A stretch of DNA of 64,000 nucleotides. Source: Phaeobacter sp. 22II1-1F12B. Its GTDB lineage: Bacteria; Pseudomonadota; Alphaproteobacteria; Rhodobacterales; Rhodobacteraceae. How positions within the stretch are numbered: the first letter of the stretch is position 1; the number at the start of each line of letters is the position of its first letter. Positions 33,320 to 41,609 of the stretch are shown piece after piece. The notes beneath the pieces were generated by a model. That model saw nothing but the letters and a program-made list of their open reading frames with translations, had not been told where the DNA came from and ran no database searches. The stretch spans positions 1 to 64,000 of the forward strand of contig NZ_AQQP01000013.1 of NCBI RefSeq assembly GCF_002210165.1, given 5' to 3'. The position numbers and the translations under genes are program-made.

Positions 33320-35353
33320 TCAGAGATCCTGCGCCAGGCGCACGCCCTCATCAATGGCGCGCAGCGCATCCAGTTCGGCGGCCTCCTTTGCCCCGCCGAT
33401 CATCGTAACCAGGACGCCGCGCGCTACAACCTCTTTGGCCAGGGCCCGTTCCGGTTCCTGACCGGTGCACAGCACAATTGTATCGGCTGCGATGACCGTC
33501 GGGTTTCCGTCCGCGACGATGTGCAGCCCCGCATCGTCGATATGTTCATAGGTCACCCCGCCCATTGCCTCGACCCCATGTTTGCGCAGCGCGTTGCGCA
33601 GGATCCACCCTGTCGAAACACCAAGCCCCGCGCCCGGTTTAGCGGTCTTGCGCTGCAGCATGACGACCTTGCGGCGCGACGGCTTCGGTGCCAGAGGGTC
33701 GCCCGCCAGGGCACCCGAGGAGACAAATTCGGGGTCCACACCCCAGGTTTCGCAAAAGACGTCGGAATTCGCGGTCTCGGCGGGTTTGGTCACTAGGAAC
33801 TCGGCCACATCATGACCGATGCCCCCCGCCCCCATCACCACGACACGGTCGCCCGCCTCGCGGTCACCGGACAGAATTTCGGCGTAGGTCGCGACGCTGG
33901 GATGGTCGATACCCGGCAGGTCGGGAATGCGCGGCGTGACCCCGGTGGCGATGACCACATGGTCAAATCCCTCAAGATCGCTCGCCTCTGCCCGCTGTCC
34001 CAGACGCTGCGTGACCCCGTGTTTCTGCATCTGACCGGCATAATACCGCAGGGTTTCGTCGAATTCGTCCTTGCCTGGTGCGGCGCGGGCCAGATTCAGC
34101 TGACCGCCCAATTTGTCCTGCGCTTCGAACAGGGTGACATCGTGGCCCAGCCGCGCCGCCTCGGCGGCTGTGGCCATGCCCGCGGCACCACCGCCAACGA
34201 CGGCCACTTTCTTTGGCGTGTCGGTTGGCGTATCCCGGAATTCCGTTTCACGCCCGGCCCTTGGATTGACCAGACATCCGACCGGCCGGTCCGAAAAAAT
34301 GAAATCCAGGCAGGCCTGGTTGCAGGCAATGCAGGTGTTGATCTCGTCTGCGCGGCCCTCGCGCGTCTTTTTCACGAAATGCGGATCGGCCAGAAACGGG
34401 CGCGCCATCGAGATCATGTCCGCATCGCCAGAGGCAAGTATGTCTTCTGCAAGCTGGGGTGTGTTGATCCGGTTCGAGGCGACTACCGGGATCGACACCG
34501 CCGCTTTGACGTTGGCTGCCGCCTTGCGCCAGGCACCGCGCGGCACCGGGTAGGCGATCGTCGGCACGCGGGCCTCATGCCAGCCGATGCCGGTGTTCAG
34601 GATATCCGCACCCGCAGCCTCGATCTTGCGGGCCAGTGCGGCAATTTCATCGGCGGGCGCGCCGCCCTCGACCAGATCGGCCGCCGAAATCCGGTAGATG
34701 ACCAGAAAGTCGGGGCCGCAACGTTCGCGCACCGCGCGCACGATATCGACCGGGAATCGGTGGCGGTTCGCGGCGCTGCCGCCCCAGTCGTCTTGGCGCT
34801 TGTTGGTGTGGGTGACGGTGAATTCGTTGATCAGGTATCCCTCGGACCCCATGATCTCGACGCCATCAAAGCCTGCGGCCAGCGCATTGGCGGCCGCCAC
34901 GGCAAAATCCTCGATGGTACGGAGAATGTCGGCTTCGGTCATTTCACGCGGGATGAAACGGTTGATCGGGGCGCGGATCGGCGACGGGGCCACACACCCT
35001 TCGATCTTGGCATAGCGCCCGGCGTGGAGGAGTTGCGCGCAGATCAGGCTGCCTTCGGCCTGCACCGCCTCGCAGATCGGGCGCAGGTCAAGCGCTTCTT
35101 CCGGGTCATCGATTCTCGGACCTTCTGGATCGAATATGCCCTCGGCATTGGGCGAAAACCCGCCGGTGACCAGAATCGCCGCCTCCCCCCGCGCCCGCTC
35201 AGAGTAAAAAGCGACCTGTTTGGCTATGCCGTCAGGCTCGGTTTCCAACCGCGTGTGCATCGACCCCATGATGACACGATTTCGCAACGTATGCTGGCCT
35301 GCGCGGATGGGCGAGAGCATGGTTTCAAAGCTTCCATCTGGTCTATTTTTCAC
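33320..35353 (-). CDS. FadH-like 2,4-dienoyl-CoA reductase (NADH:flavin oxidoreductase)
   Basis: This 677-aa iron-sulphur flavoprotein has an Old-Yellow-Enzyme TIM barrel (residues ~10-340), a 4Fe-4S cluster motif CIACNQACLD with a further Cys in PVGCLVNP, then FAD and NAD(P) Rossmann domains (VAVVGGGAAGMA; VVVMGAGGIG). This is the architecture of DadH/FadH-type 2,4-dienoyl-CoA reductase and trimethylamine dehydrogenase. The probable start is GTG at 35353, eight bases after GAGGAG; longer starts run into the operator. It would remove double bonds during degradation of an unsaturated chain. It is divergent from the 35-48 kb operon. Confidence 0.87.
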   Translation of the reverse strand: MKNRPDGSFETMLSPIRAGQHTLRNRVIMGSMHTRLETEPDGIAKQVAFYSERARGEAAILVTGGFSPNAEGIFDPEGPRIDDPEEALDLRPICEAVQAEGSLICAQLLHAGRYAKIEGCVAPSPIRAPINRFIPREMTEADILRTIEDFAVAAANALAAGFDGVEIMGSEGYLINEFTVTHTNKRQDDWGGSAANRHRFPVDIVRAVRERCGPDFLVIYRISAADLVEGGAPADEIAALARKIEAAGADILNTGIGWHEARVPTIAYPVPRGAWRKAAANVKAAVSIPVVASNRINTPQLAEDILASGDADMISMARPFLADPHFVKKTREGRADEINTCIACNQACLDFIFSDRPVGCLVNPRAGRETEFRDTPTDTPKKVAVVGGGAAGMATAAEAARLGHDVTLFEAQDKLGGQLNLARAAPGKDEFDETLRYYAGQMQKHGVTQRLGQRAEASDLEGFDHVVIATGVTPRIPDLPGIDHPSVATYAEILSGDREAGDRVVVMGAGGIGHDVAEFLVTKPAETANSDVFCETWGVDPEFVSSGALAGDPLAPKPSRRKVVMLQRKTAKPGAGLGVSTGWILRNALRKHGVEAMGGVTYEHIDDAGLHIVADGNPTVIAADTIVLCTGQEPERALAKEVVARGVLVTMIGGAKEAAELDALRAIDEGVRLAQDL

Positions 35354-35391
35354 TTTGGTTCTCCTCCTCAAAACTGCACTTGATCTACATT

Positions 35392-35405
35392 CTAACATTT
35401 GTTAG
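35392..35405. promoter_or_regulatory. TetR-type operator copy 6 (fadH-like / 35-48 kb operon divergent promoter)
   Basis: CTAACATTTGTTAG is a perfect inverted repeat in the 95-bp divergent gap. On the plus strand TTGATC and TAGATT bracket it with 17-bp spacing. The flanking CTTGATCTA block is shared with copy 4. Confidence 0.82.
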
Positions 35406-35448
35406 ATTTTTTTGGAAAGAAGATTTTCGCTCATGGGGAGGAGCACCG

Positions 35449-36630
35449 ATGCAATTCCAGCCTACAGACGATCAGAAGGCGTTTCGCGAGACCGCAAAGC
35501 GCTTCGCAACTGAAAGGCTTGCGCCCACATATCAAGAACGCGCCAGCGGCCATACATTCGACCGTGCGCTGATCAAGGAGATGGGCGCACTGGGGCTGAT
35601 CGGGGCCGATCTGCCCGAGGAATTCGGGGGACTCGGCGAAAGCTCTGTCACGTCAGGGCTGATCGTCGAAGAGATCGCCTATGCCGATTTCAACGCAAGT
35701 TACGTGCAGCTTCTGGGCTCTCTCATGGGCGGAATGGTTGCCAAACATGCCTCCAAGAACATCGCGTCGGAATGGGTGCCCAAGGTTGTTTCGGGTGATG
35801 CCGTCATTGGTCTGGGCCTGACAGAGCCGCGTGGCGGTTCGGATGCGGCGAACCTGATTCTGAGGGCCGAGAAATCCGGCAACGGCTGGCGGCTGAACGG
35901 TGAAAAGACATCCATGAGTTTTGCCAGTCAGGCGGATGCGGCGGTCGTCTTTGCCCGTACCGGCGATCCTGACGGCGGCTCACGCGGGGTCAGCGCCTTT
36001 TTCGTCGATCTGAACCAGGAAGGCATCAAGCGCACCCATTTTGACGACATCGGCACCAAGCCTGTCGGGCGCGGCTCGGTTTTCTTTGACGATGTTTTCG
36101 TGCCGGCTGAAAACATGATGGCGGAACAGGACCGTGCTTTTGGCACGATCATGGCGGGCTTCGACTATTCCCGCGCACTGATCGGGCTGGAGTGCCTGGG
36201 GGCCGCGCAAGCGTCGGTGGATGAAACCTGGGCCTACGTTCAGGAGCGCGAGGCATTCGGAGCCCCGATCGTGCAGTATCAGGGTGTCAGCTTTCCCTTG
36301 GCCGAGGCCGAGACCCAACTGACCATGATGCGCCAGCTTTGCTATTACACGCTGGACCTGCGCGACTGTGGCCTGCCCCACACCTCTCAGGCTGCCATGT
36401 GCAAATGGTACCTGCCCAAAACCGCCTGCGAGATCCTGCACCAGTGCCTGATCCTGCACGGACATTACGGCTACACCACCGACCTGCCCCACCACCAGCG
36501 TTACAACGACGTTCTCGGCCTTCAGATCGGCGACGGCACCGCGCAGATTCAGAAGCTGGTGATCGCCCGCGAGAAGGTCGGTCGCATGGCGCTGCAGTAT
36601 GACAAGAAGGCGAAGGGAGCCTCGAAATGA
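35449..36630 (+). CDS. Acyl-CoA dehydrogenase, cyclohexane/cyclohexene-carboxyl-CoA dehydrogenase-like
   Basis: This 393-aa acyl-CoA dehydrogenase has LTEPRGGSDA and MAGFDYSRALIGLECLGAA, which recalls alicyclic acyl-CoA dehydrogenases (AliB/BadJ-like). At the canonical C-terminal base position it reads QIGDGTAQIQ, placing Asp362 where medium-chain enzymes have Glu; helix G lacks a Glu (YSRALIG). An Asp base has been described in cyclohexane-carboxyl-CoA dehydrogenases. The ATG at 35449 follows GGGGAGGAG. It is the first gene of the eleven-gene operon and overlaps the hydratase by 4 bp. Confidence 0.86.
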   Translation: MQFQPTDDQKAFRETAKRFATERLAPTYQERASGHTFDRALIKEMGALGLIGADLPEEFGGLGESSVTSGLIVEEIAYADFNASYVQLLGSLMGGMVAKHASKNIASEWVPKVVSGDAVIGLGLTEPRGGSDAANLILRAEKSGNGWRLNGEKTSMSFASQADAAVVFARTGDPDGGSRGVSAFFVDLNQEGIKRTHFDDIGTKPVGRGSVFFDDVFVPAENMMAEQDRAFGTIMAGFDYSRALIGLECLGAAQASVDETWAYVQEREAFGAPIVQYQGVSFPLAEAETQLTMMRQLCYYTLDLRDCGLPHTSQAAMCKWYLPKTACEILHQCLILHGHYGYTTDLPHHQRYNDVLGLQIGDGTAQIQKLVIAREKVGRMALQYDKKAKGASK

Positions 36631-37406
36631 GCGACCCCATCCTCGTCACTTCCGAGGGCAACACCGGCATCATCGAACTGGCCCGCCCCGAGAAATTCAA
36701 TTGCCTATCACTTGAGGTGCATGAGCGTATTTCTGTCGCGCGTGCGGAATTCGAGGCGAACCCCGCTATTCGGGCGATCCTCATCCGGGCGCAGGGCAAG
36801 CACTTTTGCACCGGTGCCGATCTGGTGGAAGTGAAAGGTAAATTGAACGATCCCGCCGCGCTGGACCATTTCATCGCCTTTGGCATGAACAACCTGCGTG
36901 CGCTTGAAACCTCCTCCCTCCCTGTCGTGGTGGCAGTGCAGGGGTTGTGTCTGGCCGGCGGGATCGAACTGATGCTGGCATGCGATGTGTGTTTCGCGGC
37001 CGAAAGCGCCCAGTTTGGCGATCAGCACGCGCAATTCGGGCTGATTCCCGGTTGGGGTGGCTCGCAGCGGTTGACACGGTTGATGGGGCAGCGCAGGGCG
37101 CTCGACCTGATGTTCTCGGCCCGCTGGCTCAAGTCGGACGAGGCCAAAGAGGCCGGATTGGTCAACTACATCGTGCCGGATGCGGACCTGCACAAGTCTG
37201 CGCTGGAATACTGCGAGAAAATCGCCACCCGTTCACGTCCCGGCATCGCCGAGATGAAGCGGTTGGCGCGCGAAGGCGCGGACCTTGGTATCGACCAGCA
37301 GATGCGGCTTGAGCGCGATGCCGCCGTGCGCGCACTGCCCAGCGATGACGTGGCGGAGGGCCTCGATGCATTCGAGAACCGGCGCGCCCCCGAATTCAAG
37401 GCTTGA
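36627..37406 (+). CDS. Enoyl-CoA hydratase/isomerase family protein
   Basis: This crotonase-fold protein of 259 aa has FCTGADLVEV and LCLAGGIEL for the oxyanion hole. At the usual first catalytic Glu it reads FGDQHAQFGLIPGWGG, with His134 at the Glu position, as in several non-hydratase or less-characterised crotonase groups. A water-adding role is therefore not certain; isomerase or hydrolase activity is possible. It is coupled to the upstream dehydrogenase by an ATGA overlap and is 9 bp from the next dehydrogenase. Confidence 0.84.
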   Translation: MSDPILVTSEGNTGIIELARPEKFNCLSLEVHERISVARAEFEANPAIRAILIRAQGKHFCTGADLVEVKGKLNDPAALDHFIAFGMNNLRALETSSLPVVVAVQGLCLAGGIELMLACDVCFAAESAQFGDQHAQFGLIPGWGGSQRLTRLMGQRRALDLMFSARWLKSDEAKEAGLVNYIVPDADLHKSALEYCEKIATRSRPGIAEMKRLAREGADLGIDQQMRLERDAAVRALPSDDVAEGLDAFENRRAPEFKA

Positions 37407-37415
37407 GGACGAAAC

Positions 37416-38576
37416 ATGGATTTCATTTTGAACGACGAACAACGCCAGATTTACGACTATGGCGGCCAGCTGGCGCAGAAGTTCGACAATGCGTATTGGC
37501 TGGACCACGCGCGCAGGCATGAGTTCCCGCACGAGATGTTCAAGCAGATTGCCGATGACGGTTTCCTGGGCATCATGGTGCCCGAGGAATTCGGCGGCGC
37601 GGGCCTTGGTATGACTGAAATGGCCCTGTTCATGGAGGGCACCGCCAATCACGGCATTCCGCTTTTGATGATGGTGGTCGGGCCGACCATGTCGCTGGCC
37701 CATATCGCCAGCCACGGGAGCGAGTTCCACAAGAAAGAACTGCTGCCGGCCGCCTGCCGCGGTGATATCCAGTTCTGTTTCGCGATCACCGAACCGGGGG
37801 CCGGGTCGAACACGATGAAGGCCACTACGCTGGCCAAGCGTCGAGGCAACCGGTTCAGCCTGTCGGGCGAAAAGACCTTCATCACCGGGGCCGAAGTGGC
37901 CGACTACTGCCTCGTGGTGGCGCGGACCAAACCGCATACCGAGGTCAGCCGCAAGACCGACGGCTTTACCCTGTTCGCCGTGGATCTGAAGAAAAAAGGC
38001 GTCCACAAGCAGCGGGTGAAGATCTCGATCCCCCTGCCCGAGGAGCAGTGGACACTGTTCTTCGACGATGTGGATCTCGGCCCCGAGGATGTGGTCGGCG
38101 AGGTGGACGAAGGGTTCTCGATCCTGTTCGACAGCCTCAACCCCGAGCGTATTATCCTGGCCGCCTTGTGCTGCGGCATCGGCCGGTTCGCCCTGAACAA
38201 GGGCGTGGCCTATGCCTCCGAGCGCAATGTGTTCGGCCAACCCATCGGTGCGCACCAGGGCGTGCAGCATCCGATGGCCAAGGCGCATACGGCAGTCGAA
38301 ATGGCCAGTCTGATGACCCGGCGCGCGGCATGGGAGTTCGACAACAAGCTGCCTGCCGGTGCGTCGTCGAACATGGCGAAATATGCCGCCGCCGAAGCCG
38401 GGATCGAAGCGGTCGACGCGGCGCTTCAGGCGCATGGTGGATCGGGCTTTACCGAAGATACGGGACTTTACGAAATGTACCCGCTGGTCCGCCTGCTGCG
38501 CACAGCGCCGGTGAACCGCGAACTGTGCCTGAGCTTTATCGGCGAAAAGGTCATGGGCCTGCCACGATCCTATTGA
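37416..38576 (+). CDS. Acyl-CoA dehydrogenase, GLPRSY-ending subgroup
   Basis: This 386-aa acyl-CoA dehydrogenase has ITEPGAGSNTMK, TFITGA and LNPERIILAA (Glu at the helix-G position). The C-terminus reads LRTAPVNRELCLSFIGEKVMGLPRSY without the final five or six residues; this end is shared with the proteins at 46305 (GMPRSF) and 60748 (GMPKSY), marking a separate subgroup. The substrate is unknown. It lies between the crotonase protein and the CoA ligase of the same operon. Confidence 0.87.
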   Translation: MDFILNDEQRQIYDYGGQLAQKFDNAYWLDHARRHEFPHEMFKQIADDGFLGIMVPEEFGGAGLGMTEMALFMEGTANHGIPLLMMVVGPTMSLAHIASHGSEFHKKELLPAACRGDIQFCFAITEPGAGSNTMKATTLAKRRGNRFSLSGEKTFITGAEVADYCLVVARTKPHTEVSRKTDGFTLFAVDLKKKGVHKQRVKISIPLPEEQWTLFFDDVDLGPEDVVGEVDEGFSILFDSLNPERIILAALCCGIGRFALNKGVAYASERNVFGQPIGAHQGVQHPMAKAHTAVEMASLMTRRAAWEFDNKLPAGASSNMAKYAAAEAGIEAVDAALQAHGGSGFTEDTGLYEMYPLVRLLRTAPVNRELCLSFIGEKVMGLPRSY

Positions 38577-38603
38577 TCGCCACGGCTAGGAACGGAGAAC
38601 GAC

Positions 38604-39995
38604 ATGCAATTTGGAATGCGCTTCCGGCGGGAAGATGCCGCCGACAAGGTAAATGATCGCTTCTGGCACGCGATCGAGGGCACGCCGCTCGACGAGGTGC
38701 GCCGTATTCAGGAAGAGCGACTGCGCGATCAGATGGCCTATCTCAAGGCAAACTCGACTTTCTATCAGGAGAAGTTCGCGAAAGCCGGTGTGGAATTCGA
38801 CGATATCCGCACCATCGAAGACCTGCAGAAACTGCCCTATACCTACAAGACCGAGATCCGCGAAAGCCTGGCCGCCGATCCGCCGTTCGGCAAACACCGC
38901 GCCGCGCCCATGTACGAGATCATCCAAATGCAGGCATCGTCGGGCACGACCGGCAGCCCCTCATATGTGGCCCTGACCGAATCCGACGCCGAAATGTGGC
39001 ACGAGATGACGGCACGCTGTTTCTTTGCCAATGGCGTGCGGCCGGGCGACATGGTGCTGCACGCGTTTTCGCTCGCCAAGGGCTTTGTCGGCGGCATCCC
39101 CGTGATGCAGGGATTGCAGTACATGGGCACGATCGATGTCCCGGTGGGCGCCGATGGCGGTGCGGAACGGCTGCTGCGCGCCTGCGCCGACACCCGCACG
39201 CGTTGCGTGGTCGGCGCCCCGAACTTTGTGCTGCACCTGGCCGAAAAGGCTCCCGAGGTACTTGGCTGCAAGGCCAGCGAACTGGGTATCGAGCGCGTGA
39301 TCGTCGGCGGCGAACCCGGCGGCGGCATTCCCGCAATTCGGGCAAAGATCGAAAAGGCCTGGGGTGCGAAATGCACCGAGATGCTGGGCGGCACCGATCT
39401 GGGCGTGACATACTGGGCCGAGTGCGACGCCCAGTCGGGTATGCACATGGTCAACATGGATTATGTCCTGACCGAGCTGCTCGACCCGGAGAGCGGCAGG
39501 ATCATTCCCTGGAAAAAAGGCGCAGAAGGCGAGATGGTCTATACCGCGCTCGGCCGCCAGGCGAGCCCGCTCGTGCGGTTCCGGTCAGGCGATTATATCG
39601 AAGTGATCGATACCGAATGCTCCTGCGGCCGCACCGGACCGAAGATCCGCTGCACCGGCCGCACCGACGACATGCTGATCGTGCGCGGGGCCAATGTCTT
39701 CCCGTCGGCGATCAACAGCATCGTTACCGAAATGGTGCCGGACACCAACGGCGTCATGCGCATCGTGGCCGATTTCGAGGGCCATACCACGCAGGGCGCG
39801 CTGACGGTGATTGTCGAACGGGGCCCCGATCGCGATCCGGCCGATGACGTCACCCTCAAAAAGAAAATTGAGCAGCGGCTTCGCGACTCCTTGGTCTTCA
39901 AGGCCGACGTTCACCTGGTTGCGGCCGACACTTTCGAAAAACCTGGCGCCGCTAAGGTCGCCTTCGTTCTCAGGAAATATCCAGACCTGCCATGA
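38604..39995 (+). CDS. PaaK-family (phenylacetate-CoA ligase-like) acyl-CoA ligase
   Basis: This 463-aa AMP-forming ligase is of the PaaK class rather than the fatty-acid class. It has the P-loop QASSGTTGSPSYVALT (residues ~111-126), MLGGTDLGVTYWAECD, and CSCGRTGPKIRCTGRTDDMLIVRGANVFP before a small C-terminal domain. PaaK enzymes activate aryl or cyclic acids. Because the operon contains no ring-hydroxylating or epoxidase genes, an alicyclic or branched acid is more likely than phenylacetate. Its stop overlaps the carboxyltransferase start (ATGA). Confidence 0.87.
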   Translation: MQFGMRFRREDAADKVNDRFWHAIEGTPLDEVRRIQEERLRDQMAYLKANSTFYQEKFAKAGVEFDDIRTIEDLQKLPYTYKTEIRESLAADPPFGKHRAAPMYEIIQMQASSGTTGSPSYVALTESDAEMWHEMTARCFFANGVRPGDMVLHAFSLAKGFVGGIPVMQGLQYMGTIDVPVGADGGAERLLRACADTRTRCVVGAPNFVLHLAEKAPEVLGCKASELGIERVIVGGEPGGGIPAIRAKIEKAWGAKCTEMLGGTDLGVTYWAECDAQSGMHMVNMDYVLTELLDPESGRIIPWKKGAEGEMVYTALGRQASPLVRFRSGDYIEVIDTECSCGRTGPKIRCTGRTDDMLIVRGANVFPSAINSIVTEMVPDTNGVMRIVADFEGHTTQGALTVIVERGPDRDPADDVTLKKKIEQRLRDSLVFKADVHLVAADTFEKPGAAKVAFVLRKYPDLP

Positions 39996-41599
39996 CTAGA
40001 ATGAAATCCCTTCTCGACAGCGGGTCGGACGACTTCCGCGCCAACGACGTGTCTTACCGCGAAAAGGTCGATGAACTACATGCCCTCCGGCTCTTACAGC
40101 GCGTCGGCGGCCCCGAAATGGCGCGCAAACGTCATGTGGACAAAGGCAAAATCCTGCCGCGCGAACGGATCGAACGGCTGATCGACCCGGGCACACCATT
40201 TCTGGAACTCGGCGAGTTGGCCGGACTGAATATGCACAAGGGAGTTCCACCAGGCGCCGGCATCATTACCGGTATTGGCGTGATCGAAGGCCGTCAGTGC
40301 ATGATCATCGCCAATGATGCCACCGTAAAGGGCGGCACCTATTTCGGGATCACCTGCCGCAAACACGTCCGGGCACAGAAAATTGCCTGGAAAAACCGCC
40401 TGCCCGTCATCACCCTCGTGGACTCCGGCGGTGCCTTCCTGCCCGACCAGGCCAACCTTTTCCCCGACGAAGGCCAGTTCGGCTCCATCTTTCACCAACA
40501 GATCGGCATGTCTGGCGATGGTGTGCCGCAAATCGCCGTGGTCATGGGGCCCTGCACCGCGGGTGGTGCCTATATCCCCGCGCTCTGTGACGAAGTGGTG
40601 ATCGTGCGCGGTCAGGGCTTTATGTATCTGGGCGGACCGGAATTGACCTTTGCCGCAACCGGCGAAAAGGTCGAAGCCGAAGAACTGGGTGGCGGCAAGA
40701 TGCATTCGTCCGTTTCCGGTGTGACCGACCATTTGGCCGAAGATGACGCCCACGCTCTGGCCATCACGCGCGAAATTGTCAGCCATCTTGGCGAAAAACC
40801 CCAACCCCGCAAGACGCCCGAAACGCCCCGTGCGCCCGCCTACCCGGTCGAAGAGATTTATGGGCTCATCAGCCGCGACCCCAAGGTGCCGACCGACAAC
40901 CGCGAAATCGTGGCTCGGTTGGTCGATGAGAGCGATTTTCACGAATTCAAGCCGCTTTATGGCGACACGATCATGACCGGCTGGGGGCGCATCCACGGCC
41001 ACGAGGTCGGGATCATCGCCAATACAGGCGTGCTTTTCGTCGAAGCCGCGCTGAAGGCGACGCATTTCATCAATCTCTGCGTCCAGCGTGATATTCCGCT
41101 GCTGTTCCTGGCCGATGTGAACGGCTTCATGGTGGGCCGCGAGGTCGAGCAGATGGGCATTGCCAAGGCTGGCGCCAAGATGATCACGGCCATGTCTTCG
41201 GCCCGGGTGCCGAAATTCACAATCATCACCGGTGGCTCTTACGGGGCCGGATACCTGGCGATGCTGGGCCGCCCGTTCCAGCCGGACGCAATGTTCGCCT
41301 GGCCGACGGGACGGTCGGCAATCATGGGGCCGGAACAGGCCGCCAGCGTGCTGGCTCAGGTCCGCGCGCAGATCAACGAACGCGAAGGCAAAAGCTGGAC
41401 CCCCGAGGAGGAGGAAGCCTTCAAGGCACCGATCCGCAAGGAATACGAAGATTTTCAGGGAGCCTATAATTTTGCTTCCAACCTTTGGATCGACAGCGTG
41501 ATCGAGCCCTGTGAGACCCGTGACGTCATGGCGCTGATGCTGGATGTGACATCGCGCAGACCCAAGGTCGATACCAACTTCGGCGTGTTCAGGATGTGA
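39992..41599 (+). CDS. Acyl-CoA carboxylase beta subunit (carboxyltransferase), third copy
   Basis: This is the third carboxyltransferase (535 aa). Motifs are PGAGIITGIGVI, VDSGGAFLPDQ, MGPCTAGGAYIPALCDE, LADVNGFMVGREVE and GGSYGAGYLAMLGRPF. The LADVNGFMVG and GYLAMLGRPF variants differ from the two other copies (NISG/NITG; GNYGMCGR), so the acyl pocket may differ. It is adjacent to the alpha subunit, 10 bp away, and to an HMG-CoA-lyase-like gene, giving a complete carboxylate-hydrate-cleave set in one operon. The ATG at 39992 overlaps the ligase stop; a second ATG at 40001 is possible. Confidence 0.91.
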   Translation: MTRMKSLLDSGSDDFRANDVSYREKVDELHALRLLQRVGGPEMARKRHVDKGKILPRERIERLIDPGTPFLELGELAGLNMHKGVPPGAGIITGIGVIEGRQCMIIANDATVKGGTYFGITCRKHVRAQKIAWKNRLPVITLVDSGGAFLPDQANLFPDEGQFGSIFHQQIGMSGDGVPQIAVVMGPCTAGGAYIPALCDEVVIVRGQGFMYLGGPELTFAATGEKVEAEELGGGKMHSSVSGVTDHLAEDDAHALAITREIVSHLGEKPQPRKTPETPRAPAYPVEEIYGLISRDPKVPTDNREIVARLVDESDFHEFKPLYGDTIMTGWGRIHGHEVGIIANTGVLFVEAALKATHFINLCVQRDIPLLFLADVNGFMVGREVEQMGIAKAGAKMITAMSSARVPKFTIITGGSYGAGYLAMLGRPFQPDAMFAWPTGRSAIMGPEQAASVLAQVRAQINEREGKSWTPEEEEAFKAPIRKEYEDFQGAYNFASNLWIDSVIEPCETRDVMALMLDVTSRRPKVDTNFGVFRM

Positions 41600-41609
41600 G
41601 GAGCGAACC

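Noticed and set aside
33812-35383. Long plus-strand frame opposite the FadH-like gene
   Set aside because: It is a mirror of the GC-rich coding strand. The translated sequence is rich in Arg, His and Gly without any recognisable domain.
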